Below, piece after piece: positions 1 to 8,912 of a DNA stretch of 64,000 bases. A model generated the notes under the pieces. That model was not told the origin of the DNA. It did not search any database and worked only from the letters and a program-made list of their open reading frames with translations. How positions within the stretch are numbered: position 1 is the first letter of the stretch; the number at the start of each line of letters is the position of its first letter. The translations under genes were made by a program, and so were the position numbers. Source of the stretch: Hirsutella rhossiliensis (lineage: Eukaryota > Ascomycota > Sordariomycetes > Hypocreales > Ophiocordycipitaceae); contig NW_025408668.1 of the NCBI RefSeq assembly GCF_020360975.1, positions 7,068,001 through 7,132,000 of the forward strand, read 5' to 3'.

Positions 1-1
1 C

Positions 2-616
2 GAGGGGAACGCGCTGCCTCCTGGTCGAGGCGGTGGCAGCAAGTTTGGCGACTACTTCGAGCCCTATCTCAAGACGATTTCGGCATGGCAAAAGAAGTCG
101 AAACAAATCGGCCGCCACATCACGGGAACGAGGGCGCTCCTGTCGAGCGCGGAAGAGCAGAGGGCCGACGGCGAGCGAGTCGTGGCTCAGGCTCAGTCCA
201 CGGAAGCCTGCACTCCGCCAGATGACGAGCAGGAACACGCTTCACCGGCCAAGATGCCGGTGGCATTGGCCAACGAGGGCTTCAGCCTGACAATCTCGGA
301 CAGGCACGCATGCGCGCTGCCCATCCCGGACACGTACTCGGTTATCGATCACTGGCAGTGGATGGCGACGCTGTGGCGCGGGACAGTATGCCCGGACCTG
401 ATTGTCTATGTGATGCCGAGCGACGCGGAAGAGAATAACGAGCGTAGGACGGTTGAGCTCTCGCGGCGCATGGGGCTGATTGTCGTCAAGGTGCCGGCGG
501 GCAAGGGCCTCGACGAGGCCACGGAGCGGCGCCTGGCGTTCGAGGTGATGGAATGGATGAGGGAGGCATCTTTTCGGGAGCCTCTGCCTCGAGACTGGAG
601 GTCCGAGCTTGTCTAG
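2..616 (+). CDS. C-terminal fragment of uncharacterised protein (5' end outside window)
   Basis: The frame is open from the left edge to a TAG at 614-616, giving about 204 residues with no start needed inside the window. The first ~65 residues are basic and low complexity. The C-terminal ~100 residues look folded: a Trp-rich stretch (DHWQWMATLWRG), then PDLIVYV, and a segment ending in an amphipathic FEVMEWMRE helix. I do not recognise the family securely. The internal ATG at 182 is probably not the start because coding-like sequence continues upstream of it. Confidence 0.55.
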   Translation, partial: EGNALPPGRGGGSKFGDYFEPYLKTISAWQKKSKQIGRHITGTRALLSSAEEQRADGERVVAQAQSTEACTPPDDEQEHASPAKMPVALANEGFSLTISDRHACALPIPDTYSVIDHWQWMATLWRGTVCPDLIVYVMPSDAEENNERRTVELSRRMGLIVVKVPAGKGLDEATERRLAFEVMEWMREASFREPLPRDWRSELV

Positions 617-1277
617 ACTGGGTTCGCTAAAAAAGACAGGGGACGGGGGAAAGGGGTTGAGGGTCTTTTTGCTTGCGCTACCGGTTGTGCTACCGGGATG
701 AAAGAATCAAGTGTGTGTCGAGGGACACGGGAAACGAACAATGGGAGGCGATACCTTGGCTGGACGAATCAAGTATCGTGGACCTTCCGAGAAGGGGAGT
801 CTTATAGCCTCGCTTATAACTCGCTTATAGCCAGGTACTGCCGCTTGGAGTAGAGCACCAAGTCTTGAGTACTTGACTGGCATTCAAAAGTACCTCTCCG
901 CGCCTGCAGCTATGCGCAAGGACATGAAAGTTCGGGCCCTCTACCTCTTGTGTCGACAAGACCGCAAGCATTTGGTAGGTACCTCCAAGTAGCCAAACAC
1001 ACAGGCCCTGCCTCGGCACTTGCTGGCAGGTACCTTGCACTTCGTACGGAGTACATGCCATGTATGCCCCCATGTTTGCTAGGCCCTCAGGGACTTAGAC
1101 GCACTGTGCCGATTGGGCGCGTCTATTTGCACGACAACGCGCTTGTCACGTCCACCCACACCCATAACAGGCACTGTCTTGCGTACCCTCGACGCAGCTC
1201 AGCTTCATCCGCCCCCCTGACGCCAACACCACCAACGACCTCGGCGCCACGATGCGTCAGCGCCCTTGCCGCTGCCC
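617..1277. other. Intergenic region, dynactin promoter side
   Basis: No convincing gene is seen. It holds the 3' flank of the left-edge gene and the upstream region of the dynactin gene. A short direct repetition of cgcttata-like units lies near 808-832. Short antisense reading frames here have no recognisable protein character. Confidence 0.5.
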
Positions 1278-4200
1278 ATGATGCCCGATTTCAAGCCTGG
1301 CCAGACCATCCAGCTCAGCGATGGCCGCAAGGGCATCGTCCGCTTCGCCGGCCAAACCCACTTCCAGGTCGGAGAATGGGTCGGCGTCGAGCTCGACGAC
1401 AAGACGGGCAAGAATGACGGCAGCGTCCAGGGACAGCGCTACTTTGACTGTCCCATGGGCTACGGCATGTTTGTCAAGCCCATGATGGTCACCATCCTGT
1501 CGCAGCCCTCGTCCGCGAAGCCCCCGACCGCCAGAAAGCCTGCCCGCCCCAGCAGCTTTCATCCCGGCATGACGAGGCCCGCCCCCGGCGGAGACGTCGC
1601 CTTGACCAAACGGATGAGCATGAACGCACCGAGCCCTAGCCCGGGACCTAGGACGTCCCGCCGCGCAAGCCTCGTAAAAGTAAGCGATGCCGCCCTGATC
1701 CGTCTGCTTACCCCCAAGCGCTAACCGGCCATCAAGTCTCCCATCAAGTCTCCCGTCAAGTCTCCCACCAAGCAGCTTCTCAGCGGCCCCCCGAGTTCAT
1801 CTGCCTCGCGCACAGGCACGCCGTCGAATGCTCGCGCCACTTCCACGGGCGCCAAAACCCGGGCCCCAGTGGGCGGCCAGCGACTGTCGATGGGCCCTCC
1901 AGCCGGACCCGCGACTCGAACCGCAAGGCAATCGTCTGCATCTTCAGCCACCTCGAAGCCTGGTGCCGCTCCCGCTCGGACGGCTGGCACGCGGGCGCCA
2001 CTTGGGGGCGCGCGAACACTGTCACGGCCGGGGTCCGGCCGGCGACCTTCTGGCGATTCTCAGGCAGGACGCGACAGCGGTTCCGCCGACGATGCCACCT
2101 CTGCCTCTCCTCCCAAGAGTGATGCCGGGATCTTGTCGCCGCAACCCACGAGTCCGGTCATGGCTCGGACTAAGAATCTCGAGAAGCTCGCCGATGCGGC
2201 TTCGTCGGTTACACCCTCGGCCGCTGCTCCAAAACGGACACCTGCAGGGGCCGCGGCGTCACGATCGACCGGTAATGCGGCCGCGAATCGTGAAATCGAA
2301 GACTTGAAAGCCAAGCTCAAGGTTCTGGAGCGCAAACGAGTCGAAGACCGCGACAAGCTGAAGCAGCTCGAGAAGGTCCAGGGGGAGCGAGACAAGTTCG
2401 AGGGCATTATTCAGAAACTGCAGCAGAAGTATCAACCTCAACAACAGGAAAACAGCGACCTCAAGAAACAGCTCAAAGAAGCGGAAGAACGGTTCGAGGC
2501 CATCGAAGCCATGCAAGCTGAGCACGACTCTGCCTTTGAGCTTGCCGCTCTCGACCGAGAAATGGCAGAGGAGACTGCTGAGGTGCTGAAGATGGAACTC
2601 GATACCCTGAAGCAGAAATCGGAAGAGCTTGAGCTTGAGGTGGAGATCCTTCGGGAAGAAAATGCCGAGTACGGCAGGGGCATGTCGCCGGAAGAGCGCG
2701 CCAGCACCGGATGGCTGCAAATGGAGCGGACAAACGAACGACTACGGGAGGCACTGTTGAGACTGCGCGACATGACGCAAGCGCAGGAGGAGGAACTACG
2801 GGACCAAATCGCTGGACTGGAAGAAGACCTAAAGGAGTTCAACGCCGTCAAGGAAGACGGGGGGGCGACAAAGGAGAAGCTCGCGCAGTCCGAGGCCGCC
2901 GTCGACGATCTCCGCCAGCAACTCGACGCTGCGCTGGGAGCTGAGGATATGATTGAAGATTTAACTGAACGTAACATGAGCATGTCGGAGCAGATCGAGG
3001 AGCTCAAGGCTGTCATTGATGACTTGGAGAATTTGAAGGAAATCAACGACGAGCTCGAGGCGAACCACGTGCAAAACGAAAGGGAGATGCAGGAGGACCT
3101 CGACTTCAAGGACAGCGTCGTTGCAGAACAGGCGCGTCGTGCCGCGCAGCAAGAGGAGGCATTTGAGGACATGGAGTACACACTGTCACGATTCCGCGAA
3201 CTCGTCACGAGCCTGCAGGGCGACTTGGAGGACATGCGCGCTTCTCAAGCCGTCACTGAGGGCGAATCGGAGAAGCTCAATGACCGCTCCCGGGCCATGC
3301 TGGATTTGAACATGAAGCTCCAGATGTCGGCAGCCAAGGCGCAGGTCAAGACGATCGAGCTGGAGCTCCGTCACCTGGAGGCCCAGGAAGCCGAACAGCA
3401 CCTCGGGATTGTCAAATTGTTCTTGCCCGACAGCTACCGGGAAGATCAAAATTCGGTCTTGTCTCTGCTGAGATTCCGCAGAGTAGCCTTCAAGTCAAAC
3501 CTCCTCAACGGCTTCATCAGAGAGCGTGTCAACGGACAGCCGCATCCTGGCCAAGAGGACGATGTATTTGCCGGTTGCGACGCCGTCGACAAGCTGGTCT
3601 GGGTATCGGCCATGTGCGATCGGTTCGTCAACGACATCAGTCACTGCTCCCTTGAGCAATTCTCCAAGTATCACAACGCCCTGGCCGAGCTCGAGCCGGT
3701 CGAGCGTGCCATGAACGCGTGGATCGACGGTCTACGCCGCGACGATCTCAAGGAGAAGAAGTGCGCCGACGAGCTGCACCGCACCGTCGCGCTTCTCTCT
3801 CACCTTGCAGAGGTGCACCTTTCGACCGGCCTTTCCAGCTTTGCAGACGACATTCATATGAAGTCGCTTGTCATCCAGAGCCAGCTAGAATCGGCGGCCG
3901 TGTCCTTCAACACAACGAGGATCATGTTGCAGCGTGCGCTCCCGCCGGAGAGCGAGGGCAGCGACGGCGACATGACGCAACAATTGGCCAAGGCTTTCGA
4001 CCTTGCCATCACCCAGACCAGGGGCACCAAGGTCATCGCCGGCAAGACAGTGCGTGCTCTGGAAGAACTCAAGACTCGATCGTTGTCGCTCGTGCCGGAT
4101 ACAAAGGAGGCATTCGAGCAGTGTGAGGCTGGCAGCCAAGAGACGGCAGAACTGGCCCGTAAGATCGGCAATGCCATTCATGGCCTTCTAACCCAGGACG

Positions 4201-5381
4201 AAGGACGAGCGGAGCCATTCACCTTTGGCGAGGTGCAGACTGCAATTCGCCAGGCCGTCTCGGAGACGGGCGGTGCGGGCGACTCGAACCCTCTCTCAGT
4301 CTACATGTCGAAGCTCCGCACCGTCAACAGCCAGATAGCAGACCTAGCTGCATTGGCCACAGACCTCGACCAGACGCAGGAGTTTGAGGTCAGCCCTCAG
4401 CCTTGGCTCCTCCGGTCCCAGGAGCTCAAGGCCCTCAAGACAGTGCCGGTTGACGCAGAAGAGGAGTTGCGGCGCCTCAAAGAAGAGCACAACGAGGCCC
4501 GTCGCACGATCGCGCAGAGAGACGAGCATCTCAGCACCGCCGTGCTCAAGATCGAGACGCTCGAGTCTCGGATGCGGGATGCGCAAGCCAACATCGAGCG
4601 CATCTCCCACCTGCAGAAGCAGCTGGAGGCGGCGGGAGAGCAAGTCGGCAGCCTCAAGGAGGACATAGAGAAGCAAGACCGGGAGCTCAAGAGCCTCGAG
4701 GCGGAGCGCGACAAGTGGAAGAAGATTGCCAGCGACAGCCGAGCGTATGCCGACGGCGCCGATGCCGCTGGCATGAAAGCCGGCCAGGAGCGGGCGGTGG
4801 CCACGGCGCGGGAGATGGAGGCGCTCAAGAAGGACATTGAGAGCCTGCAGTCGGCGGTGCGGTACCTGCGCGAGGACAACCGGCGCGCCCGCGTCAACGA
4901 GCAGCAGAAGCACGACTGGCTGGCCGAGCCGCTCAGGAAGCAGACGAGCGTCGCGGAGCAGCGCAAGGGCCTCGTGGCCGCCGAGGCCAAGGACGTACTG
5001 GGTGAGCTGGTCAAGATGGCGTCATCGGCCAACGTCTTCGACCTGGCCGCACTGCCCAAGGACAAGCTCGCGTGGCGGCCTGCGCGGTCGACGGCGCAGT
5101 ACCACGCCGCGCGGCAGATGGAGGACTACGCGGCCTGGACGGCCTGGCAGGAGTCGGTGCTCAAGAAGTCGGCCCTGCTGCGGCGCCGCGGCGGCGGCGG
5201 TGGAGAACATCACAATAGGGGCCCGGCGGTGCGCAACCCGGCGGCGCAGCTGCAGATTAGGCTGCCCGGCGCGGACGGCAAGGCGATGGCTGGCACGGGT
5301 CTCGGGGGCGACGGCGTGCAGGTCGTGGGATCGCGAGAGTGGGAGGCGCTGCAGGGGGATCATCGGGTCGCAGCGGCGTGA
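1278..5381 (+). CDS. Dynactin large subunit p150Glued (CAP-Gly, coiled coil)
   Basis: Exons 1278-1679 and 1737-5381 encode 1348 residues. The 57-nt intron (gtaagc...ctaac...aag) removes an in-frame TAA and joins LVK to SPIKSP. Residues ~5-70 form a CAP-Gly domain with the diagnostic GKNDG motif, followed by a Ser/Pro/Lys-rich basic linker. A long coiled coil (roughly residues 270-620) comes next, then a globular segment with the p150-specific dynactin region, a second coiled coil (~1060-1210) and a short Gly-rich tail. In the family the CAP-Gly end binds microtubules and the coiled coils bind dynein intermediate chain and Arp1; Neurospora calls this gene ro-3. ATGs at 1278 and 1281 are adjacent and either could start translation. 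Length is normal for fungi. Confidence 0.93.
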
Positions 5382-5769
5382 AAGGGGCAGGGCAGGGCAA
5401 GGCACCGCGAGAAACGAGGGGGATCCTGTACAGGAATGACTGCGTGTGTGGCCTTTGATAGATACCCTCGCCGAGCTCGCGCTGACGATGCCTGTTTCTC
5501 CTTTTCCTCTCGCCTATGATGCTCATGTTACGTTTTACGATATTTCTAGGGGCGACCCAAGGTTTTTGTTCTCGTTGTCGTTCCCAGCTTGTAGCAAGTG
5601 AGCCTGAGCAGCTTGCCCGCTTGTCTGCCCCGTGATGAGGGAAACTCTTTGACTATGCCTCTGGGCTACTCGTTTTTTTAACGCGAGTGCCACGCGGTCC
5701 TGCGCAAACCATGTGCTGCGTCCATGGTGTCCTAATGCCGCCCCGCCAGCGATCTCATGCCGAACCCGC
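5382..5769. other. Convergent intergenic region
   Basis: This is the 3' flank shared by the dynactin gene and the convergent SEC65 gene. No gene or RNA is recognised. Confidence 0.5.
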
Positions 5770-6678
5770 TCACGCCCTCGCCTTGCCCTTTTTATCCTTC
5801 TTCTTCTTCCCAGCGGCCCCCTCGTCCGCCGCAGCGCCGCCTGCAGCGCCGCCTCCAGGCCCAGGCTGCTGCTGCTGGCCAGCCATGAGGGCGGCCATGG
5901 GATCGCCGCCGCTCTGCATCTCCTTCATCATGTCCTTGAAGAGGTTCTCGGAGACGCCGCCGCCGGTCATGGCGGCGCTGAGGTAGGGCAGCAGCTCGCC
6001 CATCTTCCAGCCGCGCGGCACGGCGGGGCGCGGGTAGGGCGCGCCCTCGGGCGGCTGCAGCTGGCCGCCGATGCGGACGCGCAGGCCGGGGCTGTCGTCG
6101 GCGGTGGGGTTGGCGGCGAGGTGCTGGGCGACGAGCAGGTACAGGTGGTGCTTGTTCTTGACGGCGGCGCCGGCGCCGGCCTTTTTGAGCCCGACCTTGA
6201 CGCGGCCCGGGTTGGCCCAGTCCTTGGGGTGCACCTTGTCCGGCTCCAGCAGCGTCTGCAGGCGCAGCCGCGAGCAGGCGTGGGCAATCTCGCGCGCCAG
6301 CGGGTTGCGCACCGCCAGCCGGGCGCTGACGCGGCGGCCCTCGGCGCGGGAGCGCGTCGCGTCGAAGTAGACGGGGTACAGGCTCTGGAAGCCCTTGTAG
6401 ACGCCGTGGTCGGCGTCGGACACGCGGGTAGGATCGCCGCCGCCGAGGCCGGCAGGGTCGAACATCTGCGGCCGCGCCGCTGGCGAGGGCTCGAAACCAC
6501 CACCACCACCACCACCACTGCTCCTGCTGCCGCCGCCGCCGCCGCTGTTGTTCCCGGTGGGGATGCGGCGCATAATGTCCGCGTCGGCAAAGTCGTCAAT
6601 GTCGCCCTCCTCCGGGTCCGACGACGCCCCGGCGTCCGGGTCGCTGTCCGAGACCTCCTCCACGCGCGGGTGGGACAT
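5770..6678 (-). CDS. Signal recognition particle subunit SEC65 / SRP19
   Basis: A single-exon 302-residue protein. Residues ~95-215 carry the SRP19 fold: YPVYFDATRSRAEGRRV, then NPLAREI and EPDKVHPKDWANPGRVKV, the conserved RNA-contacting core. The N-terminus is acidic (SDSDPD...DPEEGD) and Gly/Ser-rich with two poly-Gly runs. The C-terminus ends in a Lys-rich KKKKDKKGKARA tail, common in fungal Sec65. In the family this subunit binds helices 6 and 8 of SRP RNA and lets SRP54 assemble, so it acts in cotranslational targeting to the ER. The 324-residue open frame on the opposite strand is a GC-rich shadow. Confidence 0.92.
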   Translation of the reverse strand: MSHPRVEEVSDSDPDAGASSDPEEGDIDDFADADIMRRIPTGNNSGGGGGSRSSGGGGGGGFEPSPAARPQMFDPAGLGGGDPTRVSDADHGVYKGFQSLYPVYFDATRSRAEGRRVSARLAVRNPLAREIAHACSRLRLQTLLEPDKVHPKDWANPGRVKVGLKKAGAGAAVKNKHHLYLLVAQHLAANPTADDSPGLRVRIGGQLQPPEGAPYPRPAVPRGWKMGELLPYLSAAMTGGGVSENLFKDMMKEMQSGGDPMAALMAGQQQQPGPGGGAAGGAAADEGAAGKKKKDKKGKARA

Positions 6679-7555
6679 GGTTTCTGATGCTTGGTGAAGC
6701 CGAGCGGGCTCTCCTAGCTGGCAGGCTGGCTCGTCGTTCGTCGAGAGCGAGCTCAGAGCAGGTCCACGCTTCGATCAGCACAGGACGTCGGGGCAAGACG
6801 TTGTCGAGGCTCGAGGGTGTCGGGGTGGAGTCTGGAGGAGATCGGAGACAGTCGTGGTGGGTGTCGGCTGGGCAGGACCAGATATGGCGTTTAAAGGCGA
6901 GGCTCTTGGGGATTTTCGACGACGGCGGTAGTCAGGTCAAGGTGGGTCTGTCGGTGAGGTGAGGTGGATGTTCCCCGCGGCGGGCTTGGGAGAGCTACAG
7001 GGACCTTCCTGGGCGCTTACATAAGTCAGGCATAATGACCATCAAATCAATCAACGGCTAACAAGAAAGAGATACAGACAGTTTGACGAGTCTCGTTTCA
7101 TGCATTTGGATCTGTGTATATATTTATTGACCTGACCACGGAAAACCGCCCGAGATGATGACGAGCTGCACACCTTGTCCTTGCGTCTCCAGATGACCAG
7201 CGTGACCGTGTAAGCAGGTGCCCGCGTCACCCTCTTCGCCATGCCTGCTGCGGCCACGCCCAGTTCATGCTACTCGCGCCCTTATATATCAAGCCCGGCA
7301 GAGAATCATTTAGTAGAAGAAATGAAGAAAAGGCGGGGAACCGAGCCTTGATTAAAAAAACAAGGCAATCCCCCTGTCGATTCGTGTTCCTTGCACGGCA
7401 CAGACGCCGTGGACATTTGTCGTTGGATATCCCATGAGGCCCCCCAAACGCCGCGTTCCAGTCCTGATCACCGCCGTGGTGAATGATGAAGAAACATAAG
7501 AAAGAGCTCGCCAACCGTTGTCGCCCGTGTCCGATGCATGTATGTCGCCGCTTCC
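6679..7555. other. Intergenic: SEC65 upstream region and CCCH gene 3' flank
   Basis: No protein gene is seen. The left part is the promoter side of SEC65. The right part, up to 7555, is the 3' flank of the orphaned last exon of the CCCH gene and is more AT-rich, as expected for a 3' UTR. Confidence 0.5.
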
Positions 7556-7663
7556 TCAGTTGGCGCGGATGTGAGCGTTTTTGAATCTTGTCCCGGGAGG
7601 ATGCGCATCCTCGGCAAACTTGCAGAACGGATGGCAGCACATGCCGTCCTTGATGCTGGGGCA
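7556..7663 (-). CDS. Orphaned last exon of the CCCH zinc-finger gene
   Basis: Reading leftward, an acceptor (ctaact...ctggcag) is followed by TGC CCC AGC and an open frame of 35 codons ending in TGA at 7556-7558. It is Cys/His-rich (DGMCCHPFCKFAEDAH) and continues the frame of the CCCH gene across retrotransposon A. The upstream exon ends ...IYGHH and this exon begins CPS, giving the common fungal IYGHHCP pattern. The ancestral intron can be read as 70 nt (complement of 7664-7733) starting gtaagt. The exon is now 5.3 kb from the rest of its gene. Confidence 0.8.
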   Translation of the reverse strand, partial: CPSIKDGMCCHPFCKFAEDAHPPGTRFKNAHIRAN

Positions 7664-7732
7664 CTGCCAGTGAAGAAGGAAAGTAGTTAGATAAAGGCCA
7701 GATCTGGCATTGCAGGCGGGCCCAAGCACTTA

Positions 7733-7737
7733 CATGA
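7733..7737. repeat. Target site duplication of element A, left copy (CATGA)
   Basis: CATGA directly precedes the left LTR and is repeated at 12952-12956 directly after the right LTR. Five bases is the usual duplication for Ty3/Gypsy integration. Confidence 0.9.
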
Positions 7738-7973
7738 TGTCACGGGCTGTGCCCGGCTGGTGGACCCGGTTGTACCGGGTCCGGTGGGTCGTGCTCCGGT
7801 GGCAACACCGGCCCCGCTCCGCGGACCCAGAAGCTGCGAGAACATTCCGAGAAGGGCAATATAAGCTCGCACTCGAGGCTACGCCTCGAGTTCAGCTTCT
7901 TTTCCTCCTTAGCTCTAGATAGACAACACCTAGGCACCTGCTTGTTGAATAAACTCCGGGCCAGCCTTTCACA
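7738..7973 (+). repeat. Left LTR of element A
   Basis: 236 bp, TG...CA ends. It contains a TATA-like atataag at about 7859-7865, and 7911-7921 (agctctagata) matches the primer-binding site in reverse complement. Inverted repeats are visible near the 5' end (accggg motifs) and around 7872-7890 (ctcgag...ctcgag). Confidence 0.95.
7911..7921 (+). promoter_or_regulatory. Probable 5' end of element A RNA (start of R), pairs with PBS
   Basis: agctctagata lies about 50 nt downstream of the TATA-like sequence and is the exact reverse complement of 7974-7984. In Tf1 the first 11 nt of the transcript fold back onto the primer-binding site and are cleaved to prime cDNA synthesis. The spacing here fits that arrangement; the transcript start itself is inferred. 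Confidence 0.65.
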
Positions 7974-7984
7974 TATCTAGAGCT
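7974..7984 (+). other. Primer-binding site of element A (self-priming type)
   Basis: tatctagagct begins immediately after the left LTR, where a primer-binding site is expected. It is a perfect 11-nt reverse complement of 7911-7921 in the LTR, and no typical tRNA 3'-end complement (such as TGGTG...) is seen. Confidence 0.75.
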
Positions 7985-8021
7985 CCTTCTAAATACCGCA
8001 AGCTGCAGACTGCTCGTCAGG

Positions 8022-8912
8022 ATGGACCAGCAGAGTGAGAGCCCAAGTCTCCAGCAGCAATGGATTGACCAACGCATTCAAGAAGCGGTCAATGCGACTC
8101 TCAGCCCTCTACAGGACCAACTTTCCTTGCTGATGGAGCAACTCGGGCGAGCGCAGCCGCAGAGCGCCGACTTGCAATCGCCGCCAGTGGCACGAGGATT
8201 GGGCGAGCACGCCTGGCTTGGGCACGCCCTCCCAAAACCTGCGGTACTGGAATGCGGAAACCGTTGCCCAACCCACCCAAGTATGACGGCTCACGGAAGA
8301 GCTACTCCGCCTGGGCCAGGCAGATGCGAGACAAGCTGGACCTTGATGCACACTACTACAGTGGAAATCGTTTCCCGATTCGAACAGGCATTAGCTGAAG
8401 CCGGGGGAGCAGACTGGCCGGACAGTGCAAAGATCGTATTTCTAGAGAACGCAATAAATGCACGCCTCCAAGAGAGTTTGGTCACAGCCGTCCTACCCGA
8501 CGACTACCAGGGATGGCTTGCGAGAGTTCAGGAAATTGCGGGCAGATTGGAGAGACTGAAACCCGGTAGGCAGCCGACGTCGACTGAGCGGACGCCTCAA
8601 CAGCTACCAAGGCAACGACCCAAGGAGGAACCGGAGGACCCCGACGGAGATGTTAAGATGACGGACATCAACCGTATTGGCCACGAGTCGAAGGGTCGTC
8701 GACATGTCGATAAGAAGCCGAAGGATGAGCGCCGCTGCTATCGCTGTGGTCGGACGGATCATCTTATCGTGGACTGCCCAGCCCAGGTGGTCTTTCCTGG
8801 CGAAGGGAAGCAACAGCGACCTAAAGCTGCGCGCATGAAGAAGCCCGATGCCGCAGATGATTCGGAATCAACCGCAGCATCCAGTGAGGACGAGTCGGCG
8901 GGAAAAGACTAG
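8022..8912 (+). CDS. Element A gag
   Basis: An intact 296-residue frame starting at the first ATG after the primer-binding site. The N-terminus is Gln-rich and likely helical. Near residue ~240 is one CCHC zinc knuckle (CYRCGRTDHLIVDC, spacing CX2CX4HX4C), followed by an acidic Ser-rich tail. It would form the virus-like particle and bind element RNA. The pol frame overlaps the last 65 bases in a different frame. Confidence 0.85.
   Translation: MDQQSESPSLQQQWIDQRIQEAVNATLSPLQDQLSLLMEQLGRAQPQSADLQSPPVARGLGEHAWLGHALPKPAVLECGNRCPTHPSMTAHGRATPPGPGRCETSWTLMHTTTVEIVSRFEQALAEAGGADWPDSAKIVFLENAINARLQESLVTAVLPDDYQGWLARVQEIAGRLERLKPGRQPTSTERTPQQLPRQRPKEEPEDPDGDVKMTDINRIGHESKGRRHVDKKPKDERRCYRCGRTDHLIVDCPAQVVFPGEGKQQRPKAARMKKPDAADDSESTAASSEDESAGKD

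Noticed and set aside
5713..6687. A 324-codon open frame antisense to SEC65
   Set aside because: Leu/Ala/Gly/Arg-rich, caused by high GC at third positions of SEC65; no domain and no splice or start context.
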